This document shows, piece after piece, positions 41,030-49,337 of a stretch of DNA of 51,089 bases; position 1 is the stretch's first letter; every line of letters starts with the position of its first letter. The stretch comes from CAXTEJ01 sp964243295. Its GTDB lineage: Bacteria; Actinomycetota; Actinomycetes; Actinomycetales; Angustibacteraceae. Where the stretch lies: contig CAXTEJ010000026.1 in the NCBI GenBank assembly GCA_964243295.1, positions 1 through 51,089 of the forward strand. Reading direction: 5' to 3'. The notes beneath the pieces were generated by a model. The model was not told the DNA's origin. It did not search any database and was given only the letters and a program-made list of their open reading frames with translations. The position numbers and the translations under genes were made by a program.

Positions 41030-41746
41030 TCACACACGTGCACGGTGCGTGACGAAGCCCGCGGGCACGACGGCGTCGACGGTCACGACGATGTCGGCCC
41101 GGTGTCGGGCCGCCTGCGCGAGCAGGGCGTTGCGCTGGTCGGGTCCGGTCGCCCAGGCGACGGCGTCGTCGGGCGCCTTGCCGAAGGCCACGTGTCGCGT
41201 GACCAGGCGCCCGAGCCGCACCTCGTCGGGCACGTCGACGAACCACACCTCGTCGACCAGGGTCGGCAGCTGCGTCCACGGCGGCTCGTCGAGCAGCAGG
41301 TAGTTGCCCTCGGTGACGACCAGCCGGGCAGCGGGCAGGACGGCGATGCTGGCCGCAATCGGCTGCTCCAGGGTGCGCTCGAACCCGGGCGCGTAGACGG
41401 TGGTGCCGTCGTCAGCGAGCACCCGGCGCAGCAGCGCGACGTAGCCGTCGGCGTCGAAGGTGTCGGGGGCGCCCTTGCGGTCGCGGCTGCCCAGCCGGTC
41501 GAGCTGGACGTCGGCGAGGTGGAAGCCGTCCATGGGAACGTGGGCCACCCAGTCGTGCGGCTCCGCCCCGGCCGGGGCCACCGGGCGCAGCGCGTCGAGC
41601 AGCACCTCGACGAGGGTCGACTTCCCTGCGCCGGGAGCGCCGGTGATGCCGAGCACCGCCCGGCGGCCGTCGGCGGCCAGCCGGCGGGCGCGGTCGAGCA
41701 GGTCGTCGAGGGTGGGCGGCGCGTCGGGAGGCTGCGGCTGCGTCAC
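41030..41746 (-). CDS. Nucleoside/nucleotide kinase-family P-loop protein
   Basis: A 238-residue kinase of the uridine/pantothenate-kinase-like fold: Walker A GITGAPGAGKST (about residues 33-44), the substrate segment VPMDGFHLADVQLDRLGSRDRKGAPDTFD typical of PanK-like and fructoselysine/sugar kinases, and VTEGNYLLLDEPPW as Walker B. The substrate is not known. Paralogues are often annotated as fructose- or nucleoside-kinase. Located 18 bases after the chemoreceptor gene and on the same strand. Confidence 0.85.
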   Translation of the reverse strand: MTQPQPPDAPPTLDDLLDRARRLAADGRRAVLGITGAPGAGKSTLVEVLLDALRPVAPAGAEPHDWVAHVPMDGFHLADVQLDRLGSRDRKGAPDTFDADGYVALLRRVLADDGTTVYAPGFERTLEQPIAASIAVLPAARLVVTEGNYLLLDEPPWTQLPTLVDEVWFVDVPDEVRLGRLVTRHVAFGKAPDDAVAWATGPDQRNALLAQAARHRADIVVTVDAVVPAGFVTHRARV

Positions 41747-41763
41747 CGCGCGATCGTTCCGCC

Positions 41764-43401
41764 TCAGATGCGAAAGCGCGACACCAGGGTCTGCAGCTGC
41801 TGCGACATCCGGCCCAGGTCGGCGGCGGCGGCGAGCGACTCGCCCGCACCCTCGGTGGTCTGCGCCGCTGCCCGCGCGACGCCGGTGATGGCGCCCGCGA
41901 TCTCACTGGAGCCCGACGCGGCGTCCGACACCGACCGGCTCATCTCCTGCGTGGTCGCGGTCTGCTCCTCGACGGCGGCCGAGATCATGACCTGGTAGTC
42001 GTTGATCGAGCCGATGATGCCCGTGATCTCGGCGATGGCGGTGCTGGCCTCGAGCGTGTCGCCCTGGATGGCGTCGATCTGGCGGGCGATGTCCTCGGTG
42101 GCCTTCGCGGTCTCGCGGGCGAGCTCCTTGACCTCGCCGGCGACGACCGCGAAGCCCTTGCCGGCCTCACCGGCGCGCGCGGCCTCGATGGTGGCGTTGA
42201 GCGCGAGCAGGTTGGTCTGAGCGGCGATGCTGGTGATGATCTTGACGACGTCGCTGATGGTGGCCGACGACTGCGCGAGCTTCCCGACGGTGGTCGAGGT
42301 GTGCTCGGCGGTCTGGACGGCGCGCGCGGCCACCTCGGCTGCCTTGGAGGCGTTCTGCGAGATCTCACTGATGGAGGCGCCCATCTCCTGCGAGCCCAGC
42401 AGCACGGTCTGCACGTTGCTCGAGACCTGCGCGGCCGAGGACGACACGCTCTCGGCCTGGGTCGAGGCCTGCTGGGCAGCCGCGGTGATGGTGCCCGCGG
42501 TGCCGCTCAGCTGCGCCGAGCTGGCAGCGAGGGCGTCGGCCGTCGACACCATCGCGGTGACGCTGTCGCGGACGGCGTCCAGGCCCTCGTCGAGGGCGGT
42601 GGCCATGCGGCCCACCTCGTCGCGCGAGCGCAGGCCGGCCCGGCGGGTGAGGTCACCGCCACGCAGGGCCTCGAGCACGCCGAGGACGACGGCGAGGGGT
42701 CGGGTGATCCGGCGGCCGACCCAGGTGGTCGCCGCGGCCAGCACGAGGGCGGCGAGGGCGACGACCCCGAGGATCGTGCGGGTGGCCGACGACGCCTGCG
42801 CCTTCGCCTGCTCCGACGTGGCGGCCGCCACCGCGCCGACGGCGTCGCTGACCTGCGGCAGCTCGTCGGCGACGACCTCGAAGGTCGTCATGACCTCCGC
42901 GACCGCGGCGTCGCGAGCGGCGACGGGCTGGCCCGGTGTCGTCGCCCTGGTCGCCGCCGCGATGTATCTCTCGACGGCCGGTCGCGACGCCGTGACGGCC
43001 CCGGCGACGCTGGCGCCGCCGGTCGTCAGCTCGTCGAGCCCGCCGGTGAGCGCGGCACCGTGCTCGGCGACCGCCGCGGTGGCCTGCTGCCGCCCGGCAG
43101 GGGTCGTGGCCAGCACGAACGCCTGGACGTCAGCGCGGATGGCGTCGTGCGCCATGTCGGTCTCGAGCGCCGTCCGCGTGACGCCGTTGGCCCGCTCCAG
43201 CTCGGCAGCCTGATCCGAGACGTGGCGCACGGCCGTGACACCGATGGCACCGACCGTGATCAGGGACAGCAGCCCGATGCCGGCGACCGCGGCGACCTTC
43301 GCCGCGATCGGCACGTCGGACAGGCGGGTGGAGCGCTGGGACGGCGAGGGGGCGGGCACGGGGGCTGCTTCAGTGGGCACCCCGGGCGTATCGACACCCA
43401 C
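41764..43401 (-). CDS. Methyl-accepting chemotaxis protein
   Basis: A 545-residue chemoreceptor. Helix 1 at about residues 32-58, a roughly 150-residue four-helix-bundle-like outside domain, helix 2 at about 209-228, HAMP (RRITRPLAVVLGVLEALRGGDL), then a long coiled-coil signalling domain with the hairpin tip EAARAGEAGKGFAVVAGEVK that contacts CheA/CheW. No che gene is in the window. GTG 43401 has the ribosome-like AAGGGG upstream. An in-frame ATG at 43437 lies inside the intergenic repeat and has no ribosome site. Confidence 0.92.
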   Translation of the reverse strand: MGVDTPGVPTEAAPVPAPSPSQRSTRLSDVPIAAKVAAVAGIGLLSLITVGAIGVTAVRHVSDQAAELERANGVTRTALETDMAHDAIRADVQAFVLATTPAGRQQATAAVAEHGAALTGGLDELTTGGASVAGAVTASRPAVERYIAAATRATTPGQPVAARDAAVAEVMTTFEVVADELPQVSDAVGAVAAATSEQAKAQASSATRTILGVVALAALVLAAATTWVGRRITRPLAVVLGVLEALRGGDLTRRAGLRSRDEVGRMATALDEGLDAVRDSVTAMVSTADALAASSAQLSGTAGTITAAAQQASTQAESVSSSAAQVSSNVQTVLLGSQEMGASISEISQNASKAAEVAARAVQTAEHTSTTVGKLAQSSATISDVVKIITSIAAQTNLLALNATIEAARAGEAGKGFAVVAGEVKELARETAKATEDIARQIDAIQGDTLEASTAIAEITGIIGSINDYQVMISAAVEEQTATTQEMSRSVSDAASGSSEIAGAITGVARAAAQTTEGAGESLAAAADLGRMSQQLQTLVSRFRI

Positions 43402-43422
43402 CGGCGTCCCCTTGACCGCCTC

Positions 43423-43498
43423 CCCCGCCGTGATCATGCGATCCCGGCCCGCCTCCCGTCACCCACACCCCGCCGTGATCATGCGATCCCGGCCCGCC
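43423..43498. repeat. Two-copy 31-bp intergenic direct repeat
   Basis: A 31-base unit starting CCCCGCCGTGATCATGCGAT and ending CCCGGCCCGCC occurs at 43423-43453 and 43468-43498, a 45-base period with a 14-base spacer. The core GATCATGCG with the flanking CCGGG also occurs once at 31958-31969 between other genes. This looks like a member of a dispersed, REP-like intergenic repeat family. Confidence 0.75.
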
Positions 43499-43532
43499 CG
43501 GGCAGCACGGGCCGGGGCGCACGACCGGCGCG

Positions 43533-44378
43533 TCAGTCAGGGATGTAGTCGAAGACGTCCGGGTTGGGGCCGGTGCGGCCGTCCTCGCCCTTGTCGAGCG
43601 CGGTGAGGGCCGCCATGTCGGCGTCCTCGAGCTCGAAGTCGAAGATCGCGAAGTTCTCCTCGACGCGCTTGGGGGTGGTCGACTTGGGGAAGATGATGTC
43701 GCCGCGCTGCACGTGCCAGCGCAGCACCACCTGCGCGGTCGAGCGGCCGACCTTCTCGGCCACGGCGACGATCGCCGGGTCGTCGAGCACGGCGCCCTGC
43801 GCGATCGGCGACCACGCCTCGGTGGCGATGCCATGGGCCGCGCCGTACGCGCGCACCTCCTCGTTGGTGAGGTAGGGGTGCACCTCGATCTGGTTGACGG
43901 CGGGGACGACGTCGCACTCGGCGGCGAGCCGCTCGAGGTGGGCCACCTGGAAGTTCGAGACGCCCACGCTGCGGGCCCGGCCGTCGGCCGCGAGCTCCTC
44001 GAGCACCTTCCAGGTCGAGACGAAGTCACCGTCGTAGAGCGTCGGGAGCGGCCAGTGGATGAGGAACAGGTCGACGTAGCCGAGGTCGAGCGCCTCCAGC
44101 GTGCCCTGGAAGGCCTTGCGGGCGTCGTCGGGGCGGTGGAAGCCGTTGTTCAGCTTGCTGGTCACGAAGATCTCAGACCGGTCGATGCCGGAGGCGCGCA
44201 CGGCCTCACCGACGCCCTTCTCGTTGCCGTACATCTCGGCGGTGTCGATGTGGCGGTAGCCGGTGCGCAGCGCCAGAGCGGTCGCGTCGGCCGTCTCGTC
44301 AGGGTCGATCTGGAAGACGCCGAAACCGAGCTGGGGGATGGTGCGGCCGTCGTTCAGCGTGATCGTGGGGGTGGTCAT
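43533..44378 (-). CDS. Aldo/keto reductase (2,5-diketo-D-gluconate reductase-like)
   Basis: A 281-residue AKR5-type enzyme: LGFGVFQI at the start, IDTAEMYGNEKGVG (Asp, Tyr), VTSKLNN (Lys) and LIHWPLP (His) form the tetrad. SVGVSNF, NQIEVHPYL and IIFPKSTTPKRVEENF bind cofactor and substrate. ATG 44378 has AGGAG upstream at a long spacing. Divergent from the permease gene. Unrelated in subfamily to the reductase at 36460. Confidence 0.93.
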   Translation of the reverse strand: MTTPTITLNDGRTIPQLGFGVFQIDPDETADATALALRTGYRHIDTAEMYGNEKGVGEAVRASGIDRSEIFVTSKLNNGFHRPDDARKAFQGTLEALDLGYVDLFLIHWPLPTLYDGDFVSTWKVLEELAADGRARSVGVSNFQVAHLERLAAECDVVPAVNQIEVHPYLTNEEVRAYGAAHGIATEAWSPIAQGAVLDDPAIVAVAEKVGRSTAQVVLRWHVQRGDIIFPKSTTPKRVEENFAIFDFELEDADMAALTALDKGEDGRTGPNPDVFDYIPD

Positions 44379-44609
44379 CGTCTCGGACGCTCCTGTCGCG
44401 GGTCGTGCGGTGTTCGTGCAGGCGGCTGCCGGACGTCGTCCGGGCGCGTTCGAGCCTGCCACAGTGCCCCGGTGCGGCAACCGCGGGCCTCAGAGGTCTG
44501 ACACTCCGTCCACCGAGCATCGCCGGGGTCAGCGCCACGGTCGGCGTCGGGTCATCATGGAGTGTTCGCCCGGCGCGCACGCGCCGTCCCTCACGAGGAG
44601 CACCTGTCC

Positions 44610-46664
44610 ATGACCGGCACGACCAGCGACGACGTCCGCGACGACGCCACCGACCGCACGGACGGCGCCGGCAGCGCAGCCAGTGCGGTGGGCACCGAGG
44701 ACGAGCACTCCCTGGCGAGCGCCGCCGCCTGCACGCCGCCGGTGCCCCGGCGCGGCCGAGCGGCACGCTGGCTGCTGCGTCACCAGGTGGCCAGCCTCGA
44801 GGGCCCGATGGCCAGCGAGGCGGCCGACGACCAGCACACCTGGTGGCGGGTCATGTGCCTGACCGGCGTCGACTACTTCTCCAGCCTGAGCTACCTGCCC
44901 GGCATCGCCGCGCTCGCCGCGGGGGCGCTGTCGCCGCTCGCCACCGCCGTCATCGTGCTGCTGACGCTCGTCGGGATGCTCCCGATGTACCGCCGCGTCG
45001 CCGCGGAGAGCCCGCGCGGGCAGGGGTCCGTGGCGATGCTCGAGCACCTGCTGCCGTTCTGGCGGGGCAAGGTGCTCGTGCTCGTGCTGCTGGGGTTCGT
45101 GGCCACGTCCTGGATCATCACGATTACGCTGTCAGCCGCCGACGCGACCGCGCACTTCGTCGAGAACCCCTTCGCGCCGGACGTGCTGGCGGGCCACCCG
45201 GTGCTCCTCACCGTGGGGTTGCTGCTGCTGCTCGGGGCGGTGTTCCTGGCCGGCTTCACCGAGGCCGTGACCATCGCCATCCCGCTCGTGGCGGCCTTCC
45301 TGCTGCTCAACGCCATCGTCGTCGGCGTCGGCATCTGGGAGATCTTCACCGGAGCCGGCGTGTTCTCCGGGTGGACGAGCGCCCTCACCGACGTCGGGGG
45401 GTTCGGCTCGATCGCCAGCACCACGCTGCTGGCCTTCCCCCTGCTCGTGCTCGGTCTGTCCGGCTTCGAGACCGGCGTCAGCATGATGCCGCTGATCAAG
45501 ACCGAGGGCGCGACGCAGGAGGAGCGCGAGGCCCACCGGGTGCGCAACGCCCGCAAGCTGCTGACCACGGCGGCCGTGATCATGAGCGTCTACCTGCTCG
45601 CGACGACCTTCGTGACGACCGTGCTGATCCCGGCCGAGGAGTTCCGTGACGGCGGCGAGGCCAACGGCCGCGCCCTCGCCTACGTCGCCCACGAGTACCT
45701 CGGCACCGGCTTCGGCACGGCCTACGACGTCAGCTCGATCTTCATCCTGTGGTTCGCCGGCGCCTCGGCCATGGCCGGGCTGATCAACATCGTGCCGCGC
45801 TACCTGCCCGGCTACGGCATGACACCGGAGTGGGGCCGTGCCATCCGTCCGGTGGTCATCGTCTACACGGTCATCGCGGTCGCGATCACCGTCGGCTTCA
45901 AGGCCGACGTCAACGCCCAGGCCGGCGCCTACGCCACCGGCATCCTCGCGATGCTGGTGTCCGCGGCGTTCGCCGTCGCGGTCGCGGCCCACCGCCGGCG
46001 CAGCACCCGCGGCACCATCGGCTACGCCGTGGTCACCCTCGTCTTCGCCTACGCCCTCGTCGACAACGTGCACCAGAAGCCCGACGGGCTCGCGATCTCG
46101 GCCGGCTTCATCCTGGGCATCGTGCTCGTCTCGATCGTCTCCCGGGTCTCGCGCACGACCGAGCTGCGTGCCGACCGCATCACCCTCGACGCGGCGGCGC
46201 AGCAGTTCGTGCACGATGCCGCCCACCGGGGCCGGCTGCACGTCATCGCCAACAAGCGACAGGCGGGCGACGTCGAGGAGTACACCGAGAAGGAGGCCGA
46301 GCAGCGGCTGGTCAACCCCATCCCGCCCGACGCCGTCGTGCTGTTCCTCGAGGTCACGGTCACCGACCCCTCCGACTTCACCAGCCGGCTGCACGTCAGC
46401 GGTGTGGACGTCGGCGGGCACCGGGTGCTGCGCGTCAGCAGCCCCGTCGTGCCCAACACCCTGGCGGCCATCCTGCTGCACCTGCGCGACACCACGGGGC
46501 TGCACCCCGAGTGCTACTTCGCCTGGTCGGAGGGCAACCCCATCACCCACCTGGGCAGGTACCTGCTGCTCGGTCAGGGCGACACCGCCCCGGTGACGCG
46601 CGAGGTCATCCGCGAGGCCGAGCCCGACCCGTCCCGGCGGCCCGGGATGCACGTCGGCGGCTGA
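44610..46664 (+). CDS. APC-family amino-acid/cation permease
   Basis: A 684-residue transporter. A roughly 60-residue acidic, disordered N-terminus is followed by about twelve membrane helices starting with the family segment LTGVDYFSSLSYLPGIAAL, in which helix 1 contains the substrate-binding unwound Gly. FPLLVLGLSGFETGVSMMPLIK lies in helix 6-7. About 170 soluble residues form the C-terminus. The FSSLSYLPGIAA helix and the large cytoplasmic tail are shared with APC members related to KUP-type potassium transporters. Amino acid or potassium transport remains open. ATG 44610 has GAGGAG ten bases before it. Confidence 0.85.
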   Translation: MTGTTSDDVRDDATDRTDGAGSAASAVGTEDEHSLASAAACTPPVPRRGRAARWLLRHQVASLEGPMASEAADDQHTWWRVMCLTGVDYFSSLSYLPGIAALAAGALSPLATAVIVLLTLVGMLPMYRRVAAESPRGQGSVAMLEHLLPFWRGKVLVLVLLGFVATSWIITITLSAADATAHFVENPFAPDVLAGHPVLLTVGLLLLLGAVFLAGFTEAVTIAIPLVAAFLLLNAIVVGVGIWEIFTGAGVFSGWTSALTDVGGFGSIASTTLLAFPLLVLGLSGFETGVSMMPLIKTEGATQEEREAHRVRNARKLLTTAAVIMSVYLLATTFVTTVLIPAEEFRDGGEANGRALAYVAHEYLGTGFGTAYDVSSIFILWFAGASAMAGLINIVPRYLPGYGMTPEWGRAIRPVVIVYTVIAVAITVGFKADVNAQAGAYATGILAMLVSAAFAVAVAAHRRRSTRGTIGYAVVTLVFAYALVDNVHQKPDGLAISAGFILGIVLVSIVSRVSRTTELRADRITLDAAAQQFVHDAAHRGRLHVIANKRQAGDVEEYTEKEAEQRLVNPIPPDAVVLFLEVTVTDPSDFTSRLHVSGVDVGGHRVLRVSSPVVPNTLAAILLHLRDTTGLHPECYFAWSEGNPITHLGRYLLLGQGDTAPVTREVIREAEPDPSRRPGMHVGG

Positions 46665-46667
46665 GCC

Positions 46668-47387
46668 TCACGCGGGCGGCCCGTCCTCGGGTGGCTGCGC
46701 GGGATCAGGCCCGGGGTCGGTCGAAGGATCGGTCATCGGGTCGTCGTCGGCGCTGCCCCGCCGGTCGCCGAGGAACCCGGCGCGCCGCTCCGGCTCGCCG
46801 CGCTCGAGGCGCACGAGGTCGATGGTCTGCCGGCGCTCGTGGCGGCGCCGCTCGGGGCCGTCGCCCGGCCGCCCGCCGCCCTGGCCCAGCGGGGCGACCC
46901 GCCGCAGCACCGCCTCGGTCGGCGCACCGGCGTCCGAGGTGGCCCACGCGCGCAGCCCCCGATCACCCGCCACCACCCAGACGACGTCGTAGCCGGGCGC
47001 GCCGGCGTCGGGTCGCAGGGCCGCCGACCGCACCTGGAGCACGGTCGTGCCCGCGTCCCACGCCGCTCTGGCGGCCTCGCGGCACGCCGGGTAGGACCAC
47101 TCGTCGCCGGTCGCCACCCGCCCGCCGACACCCGTGGGCGTGCCCAGCCGCTCGTCGTCCAGCTCGAGCTCGACGGCCCACAGCCGCCGCCGCACGCCCG
47201 CGAGGTCGGCGGGGTCGGTGATCTCCTCGTGACGCAGCAGCTCCGCCCAGGCCCCGTCGGGGGTCTCGGCCAGGTGCAGCAGCGCCGGCCCGTCGGGCGC
47301 GCACCAGCGACCCTCCGCGGTGGTGGCCGGCGGGAAGGGCGACCGGGGGTCGGCGAGCACGAAGCCGATGCGCCGCGCGCCGCCCAT
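46668..47387 (-). CDS. RES-domain protein, candidate NAD-degrading toxin
   Basis: A 239-residue protein with a RES domain: GRWC (conserved Arg), LLHLAETPDGAWAELLRHEE (conserved Glu) and TTVLQVRSAAL (conserved Ser). These three residues form the active site of toxins such as MbcT that break down NAD+. The Pro/Asp-rich C-terminal 50 residues are extra. Its ATG overlaps the stop of the upstream gene (TGATG), the usual antitoxin-toxin coupling. Toxicity is inferred from the family. Convergent with the permease, with 3 bases between stop codons. Confidence 0.82.
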   Translation of the reverse strand: MGGARRIGFVLADPRSPFPPATTAEGRWCAPDGPALLHLAETPDGAWAELLRHEEITDPADLAGVRRRLWAVELELDDERLGTPTGVGGRVATGDEWSYPACREAARAAWDAGTTVLQVRSAALRPDAGAPGYDVVWVVAGDRGLRAWATSDAGAPTEAVLRRVAPLGQGGGRPGDGPERRRHERRQTIDLVRLERGEPERRAGFLGDRRGSADDDPMTDPSTDPGPDPAQPPEDGPPA

Positions 47388-48007
47388 CACGTGGCTCCGA
47401 GCCGGGTCAGGGCCGCCGCCATGCCCCGCACCTGGCGGGCGGTGTCGCCGTCCGGGTCGAAGCCGCCCCGCAGCGCCTGCACCGGCGAGGTGCCGTCGAG
47501 GCCGCGGCGCGGGCGGGCGAACCACCGGCGGGTGCCCTCGTCGTCGTAGGCGCCGGCGAGGTCGGCCGTCGTCAGCGCCAGCTGGTGCAGCCGCTGCGCC
47601 ACCACGGCGGACGCCGCGGCCGGGTCGTCGGGGGCGTCGAGGTCTGCGCCGGGGTCGGCGTCGAGCAGCTCGCGCAGCAGTGGCGCCCCGAGCAGCGCGA
47701 GCGCGACCGGTCGCGTGAGGTGGGGCACCGGCGTGACCTCGAGGCTGGCGTCGGCGGCCCGCACGACCGCGATCAGGTCGGCCGGCGCGCGGGCGGCCGC
47801 GAGCTCGCCGGTGGCGGTCTCGGCGATGCCCGCGGCGGCCAGGGCCTGCAGCGCCTGCTGCAGCAGCAACCGGTCGAGCGTGCGGGCGCCGGGCAGGCTG
47901 GGGAGCGCCCCGACGTGCTGCGCCCGGCCGAGCAGCCGCACCGAGGACTGCACGAGGACGGCGTGACCCAGCTCGTCGTCGATGCGGTCGAGGCGCAGCT
48001 GCAGCAC
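47387..48007 (-). CDS. Candidate cognate antitoxin with MbcA/ParS-like C-terminus
   Basis: A 206-residue protein. The C-terminal 55 residues (GAYDDEGTRRWFARPRRGL, SPVQALRGGFDPDGD) match the toxin-binding domain of Xre/ParS/MbcA antitoxins. There the pattern RRWF...P..L..SPLEAL plugs the RES active site. The N-terminal 150 residues are helical and do not show a clear HTH. Directly upstream of, and overlapping, the RES gene. GTG 48007 stands 6 bases after GAGACT. Confidence 0.75.
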   Translation of the reverse strand: MLQLRLDRIDDELGHAVLVQSSVRLLGRAQHVGALPSLPGARTLDRLLLQQALQALAAAGIAETATGELAAARAPADLIAVVRAADASLEVTPVPHLTRPVALALLGAPLLRELLDADPGADLDAPDDPAAASAVVAQRLHQLALTTADLAGAYDDEGTRRWFARPRRGLDGTSPVQALRGGFDPDGDTARQVRGMAAALTRLGAT

Positions 48008-48087
48008 GCGCCCAGTCTCCCGAGGCGCTGACGGGTCGACAACACCGGTCCCCCGCGCGCAGCAGCGGCCCGTGGATGATGGGTCCG

Positions 48088-49287
48088 GTGAGAACCGGTG
48101 GGCACGTCGTGGTCGTCGGGGGCGGCCTCGGTGGCCTGCGGACCGTGGAGGAGCTGCGCGCCGCCGGGCACGACGGCCCGGTCACCCTCATCGGCGCCGA
48201 GCGGCACCCGCCCTACGACCGGCCGCCGCTGTCCAAGGACGTCCTGACCGGCGCCGCCGGCCTCGACGACGTCGTGCTGCGCGGGGCCGCCGACCTGGCC
48301 GCGCTCGACGTCCGTCTCGAGCTCGGACGACGGGCCGTCGACCTCGAACCGGGCGAGCACCGGGTGCGGCTGCACGGCGGCGAGCCCCTGCGCTACGACG
48401 CGCTGGTCGTCGCGACGGGCTCAAGCCCACGGCTGCTGCCGGGGGTGCCCGACCTGCCGGGGGTGCACCTGCTGCGCACCTGGGACGACGCCGTCGCGCT
48501 GCGCGCCAGCCTGACCACGGCAAGCTCCGTGGCGGTCGTGGGCGGCGGTCTGGTCGGGTCCGAGGTGGCGTCGGTGGCCGTCGGCATGGGGCTGCCGGTG
48601 ACCGTGGTCGACCCGATGCCGACCCTGATGCTGCGCGGGCTGGGGCCGGTGCTCGGCGCCGCGATGACCCGCCGGCACGAGCGGCGCGGGGTGCGGGTGC
48701 TGACCGAGCAGGTGGTCGTCGGGCTTTCAGGCGATGACCGCGTGCGGTCGCTGACCCTCGGCGACGGCACCGTGCTCGAAGCCGACTGCGTCGTCGTGGG
48801 CGTCGGCAGCGAGCCGGCCACCGGTTGGCTCGAGGGCAGTGGCGTGCGGGTCGGCGACGGCGTGGTGTGCGACGAGCTGCTGCGCGCCATCGGCGTCGAC
48901 GACGTGTTCGCCGTCGGTGACGTGGCGCGCTGGCACCACCCCCGCTACGGCGAGCAGGTGCGGCTCGAGCACTGGTCGGCGTCCGGTGACCAGGCGCGCT
49001 GCGTCGCTGCGACGCTCACCGGCACACCGACCCCGTGCGACGCGCTGCCCTACGTGTGGACCGAGCAGCACGGCGGGCGGTTGCAGGTGCACGGCCGGCT
49101 GCGCCCGCAGGACGAGCTGCACTTCGTCGCCGGCGGCCCGGACGAGGACGCGTTCGTCGCGCTGTCGGCCGGCGACGGCGTGCTGCAGGGGGTGGCTGGC
49201 CTCGACAGCCCGCGGCTGGTCACCCGCGCCCGCAGGCTGCTGCGCCAGGGCGCACCCTTCGAGCAGGCCCTCGCGCTGGCCGGCTGA
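48088..49287 (+). CDS. FAD/NAD(P)-dependent ferredoxin-reductase-like oxidoreductase
   Basis: A 399-residue flavoprotein of the rubredoxin/ferredoxin reductase group: FAD motif VVVGGGLGGLRTVEELR, YDRPPLSKDVL, the second Rossmann motif VAVVGGGLVGSEVASVA for NAD(P)H, and VDDVFAVGDVARW for FAD. The C-terminal reductase domain is present. Such enzymes pass electrons to ferredoxins for P450 or Rieske oxygenases, but no partner lies in the window. GTG 48088 is preferred (GATGAT 7 bases upstream); in-frame ATGs at 48076 and 48079 are possible. Confidence 0.9.
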   Translation: MRTGGHVVVVGGGLGGLRTVEELRAAGHDGPVTLIGAERHPPYDRPPLSKDVLTGAAGLDDVVLRGAADLAALDVRLELGRRAVDLEPGEHRVRLHGGEPLRYDALVVATGSSPRLLPGVPDLPGVHLLRTWDDAVALRASLTTASSVAVVGGGLVGSEVASVAVGMGLPVTVVDPMPTLMLRGLGPVLGAAMTRRHERRGVRVLTEQVVVGLSGDDRVRSLTLGDGTVLEADCVVVGVGSEPATGWLEGSGVRVGDGVVCDELLRAIGVDDVFAVGDVARWHHPRYGEQVRLEHWSASGDQARCVAATLTGTPTPCDALPYVWTEQHGGRLQVHGRLRPQDELHFVAGGPDEDAFVALSAGDGVLQGVAGLDSPRLVTRARRLLRQGAPFEQALALAG

Positions 49288-49337
49288 CCGCGCTCCGCCG
49301 AGGGAGAACGCAACGGGTCGTGCCCGGCGGTTTGCGA

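Noticed and set aside
40717..41998. Forward frame of about 700 codons over the GT2, kinase and chemoreceptor genes
   Set aside because: Antisense to three genes with clear motifs; no domain.
43423..43498. Possible CRISPR mini-array
   Set aside because: There are only two repeats and a 14-base spacer, too short for a CRISPR spacer, with no cas genes.
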